In this document: in pieces, positions 14,221 to 27,358 of the stretch
How the letters are laid out: every line of letters begins with the position of its first letter
Numbering within the stretch: the first letter of the stretch is position 1
The notes under the pieces: generated by a model
What the model saw: the letters and a program-made list of their open reading frames with translations, nothing else
The model's database searches: none
Told to the model about the DNA's origin: nothing
DNA from: Arbacia lixula
Taxonomy: Eukaryota > Echinodermata > Echinoidea > Arbacioida > Arbaciidae
DNA: 64,000 nucleotides
Direction: 5' to 3'
NCBI GenBank assembly: GCA_963669155.1
Contig: OZ022591.1
Coordinates: 16,682,096-16,746,095, forward strand
Program-made: the position numbers and the translations under genes

Positions 14221-14935
14221 ATGCATATAGCTGGCAGTCGGCATGCATTGCAGGTTCAGCTAGCTCAGCCATCTAGATTTGCCGCGGCGGCGCGAGTTAC
14301 ACTCCTCCACCACCGGTTTTCTTGAATTTTATCGTGAATATGGCAGACCTATTGTGTAAAAAAGTATGAACCAGCAGTACACCCTAAAGATGATGTGTGT
14401 GGCATCTCACAGTCTTAGCTTCATTAAGTTTGTCAGGAAAAGTTTTCCAAAAAAACAAAACAAAAAACCCTATCCCTATTTACGTTTGAAAGACCCAGTT
14501 TCGTAGAGACCATTCATGTCAGTCAATATACAACTGTACCAAGCTGTGAGATTGTATAGTGAAAATTATCTATCTGAGGAGGGACTGACATAGAACTATT
14601 TTTATATCGGTTCATCCCAGGTAAATGCTTACATGCCGCCTACTGCATGCATGCAATGTGCACTAATTTACGCCGACCGAGATTGTGAACAAACATGGCG
14701 ACCTTTAGTGACCGAGTTCGGTTTGACCTGCTGCAAAGGGCAAATATTGAGGACTTCAGTTGCATCTATCAACAATTGAAATCTATCAAAGTTCAAAGAA
14801 AGTGATCAAATTCGGCCTGGATGTTTTTCGTGAATATTGCTCTAAGCTCTGAACGTAGGAGCCCGATTCCTTTGTTTGTTTTCATTTCCTACGGCTTGGG
14901 CAAATCGAGGATGTTTAATATACATCGCTTTGAAC

Positions 14936-15225
14936 AAGGTTTGATGCCGCCACTTAATATTCATGACTAGCAGCTGCTCTCAACAATATGATGCATGCGC
15001 GATTGCGTCACGTTCACCATAATAGGTCATACGCATTCCTATACATGCATACATTTCAGCTTTCGCTGCTGAACTTTTAATTTTGTCACTAAGTGCTTCT
15101 TACGTAGTTAAAAAGGACGAGCGAATACGAAAGTTAATACTTTTTGAGATGGAAATACTAGCTTGGGCGCGGTTGGCCGCGTTTTTCATGTTACTTGTCC
15201 TAAAGGAAAATATCTGAAAGTAACG
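14936..15225. repeat. Diverged dispersed repeat, copy A
   Basis: Shares collinear blocks with 18425-18725 (CAAGGTTTGATGCCGCCACT, GATGCATGCGCGATT, GGTCAT, GACGAGCGAAT, CTTGGGCGCGG), with many substitutions and indels between them. Confidence 0.65.
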
Positions 15226-16693
15226 TTTCATGCAATTTTGTAAGCAGGTATGATGCGGAACATTGTGAAATTGAGACTTTTATACTGCAACTTGATATCA
15301 CGTTTAGAGCCTTTTTGCAATATTGTAACACCATACCTCGATTAAATCTTTACTGATTTATCCCCGTAGGTATTACATGTCACAACTGCGCAAGCATATG
15401 GGGTGAGGATATTTCCCCAAACTCATCCAGAGAATCGGCGGCATTGAATATCGAGATGAAAGAGAAAATCTTTGTGAAGGGTTCTTTTGTGACTAGAAGG
15501 AGAGTACAATGAATCTGCATTTATTAAACGGCTGATGGATATCCATGTGCTTAAACATCCTTTGGCAAATCAATAGAAATTCAAGGTGCGCCTCGGCCGC
15601 AACACCGCGAGAGTTCCCATAGCGCGCTCAATGATTTTCCGCTTAAACGCAAAAATGCAGCTGAAAAGAAATGTATCGCGTGTACTGCTCGCAGTCCAAC
15701 AAATTTTACTACGGTAGGGAGCATGCGCAGTGCTGCATCGGAAAAAAAAATAGTGAAAACCATTCGGAGCTGACAGAGCATCAATTTGCCAATCACGTTC
15801 CTAGAATACTCATAGAAGGGATATGATAGCAGTTATCTGCTATTATTACGATAGCACGGAAACCGAAATTGATCTTCACTCAGTGTATCGGTCAATGGTG
15901 AGCCAATTGCCTCGACACATCACTGAGCGGTGCGTAGGCCGTGATGTACGCTAGTCCGTATCGCGGTCTCAGGAACCGCTAGGATTTGAAATCTAGCAAG
16001 CAATAGCATTCCGCTCGAAGTCAGTTGTTAATTCTATCATTGTGAGAAAAGTACTTATACAGTACTTTCCCCTGTTTGTCGTGGGTAACGGAAACTGTTT
16101 TGACCAGCAAAAGGGTTACGCTGTCTTTAAAGTGTACCACTAACCAAAACTACTATTTTGATTATAGAAAGGTAGCATGTTTAGCGTTTCATTTCTTCAA
16201 CAATTTCACAAAAATATGCTTTCAGAAAAAAATAATAATTGGATAACGCATTTAAGCATGCATTTATGCGGTCTGAATTTGACAACTACTGCGTGTGTGA
16301 ACCAAACAACCAGCCCGGGAATGTAATGCATACAAACGTACGCGTATAGCTTTAACGCACTCGCACACCAGGAACATGAAAATAGCACATGTTCCGTAAG
16401 CGCTGTACTTTTTTAAAAATATATATAATAACGCAACCATTTACAAAAGGATTGTCTATTCGATATTACAAAACACTACCAAAACAAATGAAAATGTGTT
16501 ATTTTCCGGTGGTCCCCTTTCAGTACATACATTATTGTCGAACCCATTTGGGTTAGAGATTTATTATTCATGATAATACCGGATAATCCTATGTTGTTTC
16601 CGCCTTGCGATGGTCATACTCGAGGCTCTTTAGAGACGTGCAAAATGAAAAGGGGAAAAATACGTGATGGTGAGAGAGTCTTCTTATTCTTCT

Positions 16694-16960
16694 TTAAAGG
16701 GATAGTTCACCCTGAAGATAAGTTGGTTCTAATAAAAGCAGAAACATGAAAGAACATATTAGTGAAGGTTTGATGAAAAACCCGTATGTATGATCTCTAA
16801 AAGTTGTGATTACGTGACGTCACAAAATCAAGATTTTAAAGATCATAACTTAAATTTCCTATCATTTAAAGGATTTTCATCAAACCTTCACTAATATGCT
16901 TCTTTAATGTGTCTCCTTTCGTTGAAGCCAACTTAATTTCAAGGTGAACTATTCCTTTAA
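16694..16960. mobile_element. CRE-bearing MITE, copy 1 (full foldback)
   Basis: Termini TTAAAGGGATAGTTCACCCT and AAGGTGAACTATTCCTTTAA. The arms pair over most of the 267 bp (ATTAGTGAAGGTTTGATGAA with TTCATCAAACCTTCACTAAT). TGACGTCA sits at 16815-16822 near the centre. Confidence 0.88.
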
Positions 16961-18424
16961 GTGTGCGTACGTCGGTTACGTAGATTTGACGATTTTTGCC
17001 AGTCATTCTTTTATAATAAGTTTTCAAAGTATGTTTAAACAATTATTGCTGTTACAGCTGACTGTCAACAGACATACAATGGTAGATTTTTTTCTTTGGT
17101 TTTTATTGACAAGAAATTAGACCTACAATGTAACCATGAAATTATCATTGCAATTACCGCTCGTGAGCTCGGGACAAAACGACTCCCTAGCAATGGTGCA
17201 ATTTTGCCATGTATTTACACAAATAATATAACTGCACTCTAGTAGATTTGTAGTGCGTGTATAATGATTACCGAATTGACTGATTTGTTCAATGTCTGTA
17301 ATATTTACTTTATTAGACGTTAAGCACTGAACGAAACGTCATGTTTCTTTGAAAACTAGTCCCCGTGACTAAAAGGACTACCCTGACTATACAAAACGTG
17401 AAATAAGATAAATGTGTATTCAGCGCTATATAAATGTGTAGTTGTTGGAATCAGAGGCATAATTTACGTGAACTTCAGGATCATAGAGATATAGGAAGAT
17501 TCATCAGAGATTCATCCATCAGAATTATACATTAGAGTATTAAGTGTATTGCTGAAGTTGTGAATATTATGCATGCATACTACATTCTTGTGAATGCACG
17601 ACAGTATACTAACGTTGATATAGGCCTTAGTAGCTTGATTTGAATCAAAAACTGAAAATATTAGAGAAACAGATTCGCAAATGTTTGCGAAAAAAATATC
17701 ACAACAAGGAAGTTATGTATGTTCACAAATCCCAATCACTAGCCTAGTATGATATCGAACTGAATGGAAGGTAGGAAAATTATGCTGTGGGAAGTGTTTG
17801 GTTGTTGTCATGGTACACAGAGAACAATGACAATACCATACAATACGTCATTTCCGACTAATGGAATTGACAATAAAGGAAAGTAATCACCAATAAGTAC
17901 TACTTAGTATGATTTTGTTTTAAAAAATCACATTTCCTTATATATTATGGTTTATTGTTTTTATCATTTTTGTACTTTAAAAAAAAATACAATTCCGTTT
18001 TTCGGATATTTCTGCTTTTTTGAACAATTCAATTAAATTGCAAGGTTTCATTTTCCTTCTGATCGCCGGGTGTATGGCAGGCGTCGCGTTATCGACATGT
18101 CGAATTATCCCGAAAGCAATGAGCAACATGAGTCACGCCGTGACTGAATAATGTGTCACGTAATTGTGAACACTCGCACGTTTTTAAATGCATGTTTGTT
18201 ATAGTCAATTTGTAATGAAATTGCTTTTTTAATCTACTTAAACGGCTTACAATGCACATTAGACGTCATTAAATTTTCAACCGCTTACTACTAGTCGAAT
18301 GAACGCACCATTCACATTGTATTTGCCTCGCCTTCGCTCTCTCGGGAGCACAGCTTGAAAATCGTGTCGTGTGCCCAATTATTAGTATTACCAATGATGT
18401 TAAAAGAAATGGACTTCCATCCAT

Positions 18425-18725
18425 CTGATCGAGGTTTAGTGCCGCCTTTTAATATCCATGACTGGTAGCTGCCCTTTAATATCAACATGATATGATGCAT
18501 ATGTGCGATTCCGCCATGTCCACCTGGATTTTACAACAGGTCATGCATATTAGTAAAAATGCATAAACTTCAACATTCACTGATTAATTGGTAGTTTTGC
18601 ACGAAGTCCTTGTTATGTAGTTAATGAGGACAAGCGAATTCAATATTTGATATTTTTCTAGATGAAAACACTACCTTGGGTGCGGGTGGACACGTTTTTC
18701 CACGTAGCTTGTCTAAAAACGAAAA
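18425..18725. repeat. Diverged dispersed repeat, copy B
   Basis: Partner of the 14936-15225 repeat (CGAGGTTTAGTGCCGCCTTT, GATGCATATGTGCGATT, GACAAGCGAATT, CTTGGGTGCGGG). Class unknown. Confidence 0.65.
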
Positions 18726-20154
18726 TACTTTTTATCAATATTTCTAGTAACGCATAGGCTGTTAAAAGTCTAAGACTGGCTCTTTATCAAAAATATTGTC
18801 ATTTACTAGCAAAACACCCATCTTTATAGTTTAAATTCATTATCAAAATAGTCTTTGTTTAACAGACTTAACTATTTTCTTTCATGTCAATATTTTTAAA
18901 GCACTGTTGAACAGCGGCGGATTTTGATGATAATTGCTTCAGTGTGACGACCTAGGCGCCATCTTGCACATTCATCATGTTCATAGTGCCTTAGTTTATA
19001 CCGTGATATCTTCAATACAGTATGTGCGGCAGACTTCTAACAAAGACGAGATCATGGTGTTACCCTAACTAATCACTAACAGTGCCATCTTCACAGTTTG
19101 AATTCCTTTCGGACCACCTCTTCGTTCGAAACTAAAAAATACTAAACACATTTAGCGGTTCCTCCGTAATGCTTGGAGCAAAAGTTGGCACTACTCCGCT
19201 AATTCCACAGGGGGAATATCGGATATCATGTTTAATGCTACACGTGTGTTCCACTTTTTGCAAGTCAAGTGAAGTAAACTTTGAGATTCATCAGTTAATC
19301 ATATGAACTCTTTCCAGATAGTTACCATTTGTCCTTTACGCTTTGTCTTACCTTCCAGCTTCCTTTTCCATCTTGTTTTTTTATACATAACTTTTCTGCT
19401 GCATTCTTTCTCTCATTTTAAGTCCTTTGCAGTATATTCTTTGTCCATGTTGTAAGCTTCCCTTTCTTCGCTCTTTTTTTATAGTACACTATTTTGTGTG
19501 TATGTATGTATTTGTGATTTAATTAGTAATTACTCCAAAAGTGGATTTTGAGGGCAATTAACTTTCAGCAAGTTTCTAATATGGACAGTACATGAATTTA
19601 AGACCATTGGTAAGGCCTTTTGTCTCCACATTACACTTTTTCCCTTTTTTTCAAAAGAAAATTGAAATCACGTAGATATGTTACAAAAATATTACAAGCT
19701 GCTTGTCTGAATTTTCTACTTGTATGATATAATGTTAACAATACATAAACCTATCATCAGTGTTGCATCCCCTATATCCTTTACATTGAAACCACCTAGG
19801 CGTAATACACATCTCATGTCATTGGTAGTGAGAGGGTTAACTCTCTGGGTGTACCATTGGAAAGTAGATTAAACACGCAATACACACAATTCGCATACGG
19901 CATCACTTTGTGTCGCACGGAGTGGGTTCATCGGGCGTAAGTTATGTCACAATTCTACAGATTAAAAGCACATTTCGCTAGCTCCACCAGACGCATCAGG
20001 CTCTTAATTGAGCAGGCCTTCATCGAAGCGAAGTTATTATCCTATTAACTCACGGCTGCGCCTCGGCGCGATCTCTAAGAAGATTACCTAATAATCCTTC
20101 AAATAGATTAAAGTCATCATTTAAAGGAGAAGGGCTGAAGTTGAACCTAAATGT
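18726..20154. other. Intergenic, no supported feature
   Basis: AT-rich, T-tract-rich DNA without ORFs or clear repeats. Confidence 0.5.
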
Positions 20155-20375
20155 TTGTGGTATGGGTATATGCGTGTGTGCTTGTGCGTCTGTATGTGTG
20201 TGTACGTGTGTGTGTACATGCTTGTGTGTGTATACGTATGTGTGCATAGTATGTGTATAAGGTGTGTATACGTGTGTGTGTGTGTGTGTGTGTGTGTTTG
20301 TGTGTATGTGTTGGTGCGCGCTTGTGCCTGTGTGTGTATGTTTGTGTGTCGGTATGTGTAGGTATGTGTGCGTAT
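20155..20375. repeat. TG-rich microsatellite
   Basis: Imperfect TG dinucleotides with GTA and CGTG variants, purest at 20273-20297. ORFs here on both strands are artefacts. Confidence 0.9.
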
Positions 20376-21711
20376 TGTTGTTTTATCACGTTTATTTAGC
20401 TGCTTCTTTCGGGATGATCTATAATAATTCCATAGTTTTATTGAATTCTGAAGTCGACGGAGACTTCGCGGTCAGGATGTGTAAAACGGTTGCAGTACAT
20501 TTTATACTTGAATAAATCTGATGGATAACTCGTTGTGGTGCATCTTCCTATATCGCTCTGATCCTGATGTGTATCTATGTCTCTGATTCCATCACTCGGA
20601 TAAGTCTGAAATGTATTGTTCCTTTCACAAGATACAAGTAAACAATGATAATGGAAAAAATGAAAAAAGTATTCTTTTATGTTTAATGACTCACCCATAT
20701 TTCAAAGAAAACGGACCTTTACTACGTTACAGTTTCTGAATTCGGTGTATTAGGCCATTTTCGTACGTCGTTCAAACAATACATTTGTTTGTCCGAGGTT
20801 TGTCCGAGTAGCAACAACTAATGCATTCCGAGGGCGTTCCATCCATTGAAACTCAATCACGAAATGCAGGTGGATGTAATAACGCGTCGCCAGACAGTTA
20901 GGGGGAAAGTTGTGAATATATTACGAAAATGGCTCATTTTATGGGAACTTGTCCCATAAAAGTCGAGGGTCAGTTATAACCTGGAGAGTAATTAAACTTT
21001 TGTAAAGTGGTCATAAACATGGAAACATGATTTGGGCGGGAGAGTGGTAAATGTATTTATATCAGTATACACGTGTGCCTGTGTGTGTATGTATGTATGG
21101 CCGTGTGAGGCAGTGTGAGTGTGTCTGCCCACCCAGTGTTCATCATGTTTCTTGAGTGACGAACAACGTTCAATAAGTATTCATTAATACATCGTCAGAT
21201 TCCTTCTCGAAGTGAGAATGGGGTGTATACGTGGCTCTATATATCTTCAATGCTATTTTTGATCGATTCGATCTCGATAATGATGACAATGGGGAGGAGT
21301 AGGAAGCAGGAGAGTAGGACTGTAGGAGGAACAGAAGGAATATGACGATTGTAATTCAACGTTGTTATTGTTGTTCCGGCAACTCTTATTGATTTCAAGA
21401 TGTTTTTCATCCTGAGAAGAAAAAAAAATGGCGAAGGACATACCCCAGCTGCTCTATTGATACAGAACAGGTGGGATTTCCTACATCATATCAATTTTGT
21501 TTTTCGGGATAGACACACGCATTGATCGAAGATCGTCTTTCCTCTTTCATCTGCGAAATGAAGTCGTCAAAAATCAATATGGGTAGAAGTAGGTCAGCAT
21601 TTTTCTGGCAAACTCACAAACAATACCGATACTTTTCAATATGATTTGCATTGAAAATTAATCAACACGACGCCTCTCTTGATTATTTAAAACTGTGTTT
21701 GTTCATGTTGT

Positions 21712-22078
21712 AGTTCAGAATATATATATATCGGAATTGAAAACAACACGAATTCAAACGGCAAAGTTTACTTTGGTGAAGCACACTGACATACGACAGG
21801 AAACGAAGGTCAAAGATATTTTAGTAAAAATTAAAAAGACGAAATGGATACACTTATATAGAATACAGGACAACAGATGGACCAAGAAACTCACAGAATG
21901 GCAACCAAGAACAGGCAAGCGAAGAAGGGGTCGACAAAAGAGAAGGTGGAGAGAGGAAATATCATCATACACAAACACAGCAACATAGAACAGAATGACA
22001 GCAAATAGAAGCAAATGGAAACTGATTGAGGAGGGCTTCATCCAACAATGGTTGAACAATGCCTGGTGATGATGATGG

Positions 22079-22113
<35 letters not shown>
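21712..22113 (+). pseudogene. RTE-type LINE, 5'-truncated reverse transcriptase C-terminus
   Basis: The frame encodes ETKVKDILVKIKKTKW, DNRWTKKLTEWQPRTGKRR and GRQKRRWREEI, the conserved C-terminal block of RTE-clade reverse transcriptases (family pattern GH..R..D.RW...L.W.PR.GKR..GRP..RW). An in-frame TAG at 21986-21988 falls where the family usually has Trp. The same frame then continues (NRSKWKLIEEGFIQQW) to TGA at 22067-22069. A GAT-triplet tail follows, as is typical of RTE 3' ends. It is a dead, truncated copy. Confidence 0.85.
22070..22113. repeat. GAT triplet tail of the RTE LINE
   Basis: About 14 GAT units directly after the LINE stop codon; probably its 3' tail rather than an independent microsatellite. 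Confidence 0.85.
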
Positions 22114-22115
<2 letters not shown>

Positions 22116-23283
22116 GAACAAATCCATAAATTATAAGGTGTATTCTGCTCATTGCAACTAATACCAGTAGACGGAACAGGTAATTGTAAGACCGAGTCAA
22201 ATTTCCCATCACTTTGAAGGTATATAAAAGTGCTCCTTTGTTGACTAATTTTATGAATCCTCGGATGATCATAGATAATGTTCATCATGTTCATCAACTG
22301 TTGGTTGTGTTATTTATGATTTCCTGAATTATAAGCTGTTAGAAATATAATACAGGATTACATTTTGAAGGAGAAACTTATCGCACATTTCCCTTTCCAC
22401 TTTGTCATTTTCTTTTTCGACATTCATTGATTCATTTACTATTGATAAAGTAACGTTTCACTTGTGCGAATACACCAGTTCGTAGTTAGCTCTGGAGCAA
22501 GTTTGGTCACTATGACCTTTCCCTTTTTCATTAGGATAAGCAGTTGATTAATATATCATTTCAAAAGGAGATGTTACGTAATGTGCTTACCCGACATAGC
22601 AATTTGCGATATTCAACCTCTAATAAAGGAACCATCTCAAAACAGGTGACAAGAATAGTAGGCTACGGTCTGTGAACAATTGGGAAAGCTTCTATTACAT
22701 TGTTTATTGTAAACTAATTGTTGTCGTTTGGCCTGTTGCCAAATAACCCATGATTGAACACCTTGGTGTTCTTTTATAAATTGGATAACAAGCATATTCT
22801 AAAATAACTTATTAATGATGATGCTTATCTCAGTGATTTAAAAACCAACAAGCTGGTTTGGTCACTATGACCTTCATCTGCTCATGCGCAAATTGTAATT
22901 ACGAACTGGCTTATTGTCGTTTTCGGCACATTGTTATTACGGCAAACTTCCACCCAAAGCAACTTTCTTCGTCACATTCATGGGAGCAGAATTTTCTTTA
23001 AACGATACAAGGCCGACGAAATAGCCCTCTTTCCATTAAAACTGCCATCAAAACACACACCCTCCCTTTCCTGTCACACACACGTACATACACGCACGCA
23101 CACCCGGCTACAACCTTCTTGTTTTTCACAGGACTAATTTGCTAATATAGCTATTTTCGTCATCTTTCGTGAGCACCTTCCCACTAATTGACACGCTCTG
23201 GATTTACATGTGTTGGCATGGCCGCTCATTAGCGATCGAGATAAAACCTACGTATCGTCACTTTTTTTCTCTTCTCTCTTCAG

Positions 23284-23472
23284 TTGTGATCGTGTGGAGC
23301 GTGGAGAAGCACGTTTCTAGACTCCTGCAAGCCGTTCAGCGGAAAAATAAAGTCGGTCATTTCATTTGGATTGGGAGCGACTCGTGGAGCGGGCGCCAGT
23401 ACCAGACATTGAACAACGAGGCGGTGCTAGAGGGCGCCATCACTATTCACCCGACTACCAAACCAATCAATG
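23284..23472 (+). CDS. mGluR-like exon, ligand-binding domain lobe 2
   Basis: Encodes 62 full codons starting VVIVWSVEKHVSRLLQA and including GHFIWIGSDSW, the conserved mGluR stretch with a ligand-contact Asp. A strong polypyrimidine acceptor (TTCTCTCTTCAG) precedes it; the donor is GTAAAG in phase 1. The first codon needs one base from an upstream exon that was not found. Confidence 0.88.
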
Positions 23473-25770
23473 GTAAAGACTAGAGAACAGAAGTGTGATG
23501 TCATTTTAGCACATTATTAAAACAACTGGCTCTAAACTATGCTGGTAGAGCATGCAGCGGTAATCACAGCTGGGAACGTTGGGAATGCCCAACACTAGCC
23601 CGCCAGACAATATCGGATTGATAAACCTCTCACTAGAGTGATTTTGTTTCGAACCAGTTGTTTTGACAACATGTTCAAATGACGACACACTATTTCGGTA
23701 CTCTATGTTGTATGATAGTTTGTGTTCAGAACCCTGGACCATAGAGGATGCCAAATTTTGCCTTAAAACCACAGTAACTGAAGGTGTGAGGTTCAATTGC
23801 ACCCTATAGGGAGTTTGAGGTGTATTCATAGCCTGTTATGCAGTTTTCGTCCCGCAGATTGGGCAGGAGTTGCGCTGCTCACTATCTGAGTGGAGAAAAG
23901 TCAGCCCGCAAATAAATGAAATCAGTGAAGAACGGGTTAAGGCTCTCAGTAACATACCGTGTTCATTCGACTAGCACATAAATACCCATATCAACAACAT
24001 ATTTTGTTTAACTACACTGGAATACTGCCTCAAATATGCAGGCTAAAATTTAACTTTCCATTGTAATAATGATGTGTCCTCCATGTTGGATAGTAGATTT
24101 TTGAAATGGATTTTACATGTAAACTAACTACACCTTCTGAGGGTTTCATCACATCACGTTTCGTGTTGATATAAATTAAGCCTGGCCTGGCCTTAAATTG
24201 CACTCCGCCTATACATGCCAATACATGTAGACCGTACGACATCATGCTCAGCAAGAGCGTGTACGTAATCATTATTTTCAGCATTACCATCAAGGCGGCA
24301 ATGCGCTGGCCAAATAGATTCACTTGGGCCCGTGGGACGAAACGCACGTACACGATGCGGTAAAGAAACGATCGGCCATCTTAAAAAAAAGGTTATGAAT
24401 TGCAGATCAAAACGGTTTTAATAAAGCGACAATTGATACAAGAACGAGAATAATAAACCCCCTTAGGACAGTCTGGGAGCATTTCAACCATGGTTGGAGA
24501 AAATTATATTTCCATTGAGTGGAAAATCACGGCGAAAAAATTCAAATAAAGAGATGGACACAAACACAACTTTAGCCAAACTATAGTATGAATGTGTGAC
24601 TACCACCGTTTGGTATTGAAATGGTTTATCCCGTGATCATCATGTATATCATTCACGGTGTCTTTGATATCATTGTCTCCATAGTCGCCAAATGTATCAG
24701 CATTACCAACCCTTTTTTTAGGAAAGTTAAAGATATAACCAAAATCCGTTTCTTAGAAAGGATTTGTCTTTAAAGGAAATCACAATAACAAAGTAACAGA
24801 AGCAAAATACAGGGGACATGCAAAATTTGCCTCCAGTATTAAAAATAGCGATCCTCGCGCGGCTTTGAAAATATTTTCTTCTGTGCAGTTGTTTGAATTT
24901 CCTCAAACAGATCTTTTTGTTTTGCATAACATATAAAGAGCGACTTGTTTATTTCCAGAATTGTCCTCCACTACAATATCACCTTGTTCTGATTATCTCA
25001 CCCTATTTAACATCATCGCAGCATCTGCAACATCCACATCATCACCTTGCTTCTGCCTCTCCTCCCGTTTTGCTCCTCCTGCTCCTGCTCCTCCTCCTGC
25101 TCCTTCTCCTCCTCCTTCTCCTCCTCCTCCTCCTCCTCCTCCTCCTCCTCCTCCTCCTTCTCCTCCTCCTCCTCCTCCTCCTCCTCCTTCTCCTCCTCCT
25201 TCTCCTCCTCCTTCTCCTCCTCCTCCTCCTTCTTCTCTTCTTCTTCTTCCTCCTCCTCCTCCTCCTCCTCCTCCTCCTCCTCCTCCTTCTTATTCTTCTT
25301 CTTCTTCTTCTTCTTCTTCTTCTTCTTCTTCTTCTTCTTCTTCTTCTTCTTCTTCTTCTTCTTCTTCTTCTCCCGCCTCCTCCTCCTCCTCCTTCTCAAA
25401 GCCATATATTAACTGATCTCTCTTATCATCATCGTTATTATTCTTTTTACCCTCCACCTCTTCCTCCTTAATGGATCATTATCATCACCAGTGAGTTGTT
25501 GGTGCAGCTTGTCTTATTTATGATCGTCGTCCTCCTATTGGTCCGTGTAGAGTACCGACGTGGTGACATCATATCCATTGTTATACAGGTTTCTGGTTCT
25601 AAACAACATCCATGAAATCAAATGGAATTTGTACTGGTCCGATATTGTCTAGCGGGCTAAAAGACCTTTCCTCGTCCTCCTTATTATCACAAATATCATT
25701 ATTATCATCATCATCATCATCATCATCGCCACCAGCACGATCATGGTCATCATCATTATCATCATCATCA

Positions 25771-25819
<49 letters not shown>

Positions 25820-27309
25820 CACCCATCGTTTCATGGTTCTCTCCTTTACCACCATCGCCATCAGTATCATTATAAACCATCGTTTAGTCGCTAGTTGAGC
25901 TCGGCGCCTGTGTCATAATAACTTCCTGCCTGTATCATTGCCATGTCATTAGTTCATCGTCGCATAGTTCTTAATGTCATCCTTGACGTAAAGGACAACT
26001 TAGCACGAAAACAACCCGACAATGTTCGAACCGCGTGCAAAACGGAAATAAGCGACCATTACCTTCGCATTGTTAATTTCTTCAACCTTCCCTTCCATGC
26101 CGGTGATATTATGTCCATGGGACTGCTCATTATCAAGATACAAACAGCCTTCCAACAGCTCAAAAATAGATGACTACCAGACAATTAAGAACATAACAGC
26201 ATAATCATGATCCGAGGCAACAGATATGTTCTCTGAGCATTACGACGGCGTTTGTGTAAATTAGAATGACCCGCAGAGCAGCGTTATGAGAAAAATTGGT
26301 CCGTGAAGAACGCCGAAGTGGCGACATCATATCCAATGGTATGCAGTTTTCTGGTTATAAACAACGCCATTCAAGTGACGTTTGTACTGGTCTGATATTG
26401 TCTCACGGGCTTAAAAGGATAGTTCACCCTGAAATTGAGTTGGTTTCAATAAAAGGAGACACATGAAAGAAACATATTAGTGAAGGTTTGAAGAATATCC
26501 GTAAAAGGATAAGAAAGTAATGATCTCATTAGTTTTAAAATGTTGATTTTGTGACGTCACGTACAAGGTGCTCTGCCATATGCGCCTCTCGTAAGAGGCA
26601 AAGCTAGCCCGATAGTTCAGGAAAAGGCGGTGGCGATAACCACAGGTGGTTTCACACAGACTTAAATGGCATGATAGCCGACAATTGCGATGTCTTGTGC
26701 CAACCGACAGTATGAACGTGGGCGGTAGATAATGAATGAAACAGTATTACACAATGGGGCCCTGGTAAGTCTGCTCTTGAAAACGTTATGAAATATGAAT
26801 ATAGTTTTTTTTATCGGCTATTACCCGTTGTGAAGATATCCCAACTCCCGCTAAAAAGGTCTCAAGGCTTGTTAGTTGTTCAGGGTTCCCAGCCCATCAG
26901 GGAAGTCAGGGACCATGATTGTACATTTTTCCAGTAAAGGAAAAGTCATGGAATTTCGATTGGCTCCAAAAGAGTAGTCAGTCAGACTCTGTTATATTCT
27001 GAAAGCACACTTTGCTTTTGATTTTCGTTTCGACCTGAGTTCCCTACGGTCTAAAGTTGTGATTAGTTTATTGACACATTTGTTTGTTCGTATTTCAGAA
27101 TACCAATCAGCATGTGTGGGTACACATGCCCTCGGGCAACAGTGAATGACTTCACTTATGTGGGACCTGACCCATACGCTGTCTCCTTTTGCCATCACAA
27201 TTGTATTATGTCCTTTGTTCTGTTATCCGTGTATTTTCTTCTTTCGATTTTGTTATGTTACTTTATATTTATGGTCAAATAAATAATAATCATAATAATC
27301 ATAATATTG

Positions 27310-27358
<49 letters not shown>

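Noticed and set aside
24893-25471. 192-codon ORF, mostly poly-Leu, and its Glu/Lys mirror
   Set aside because: Artefact of the TCC/TTC tract in a receptor intron.
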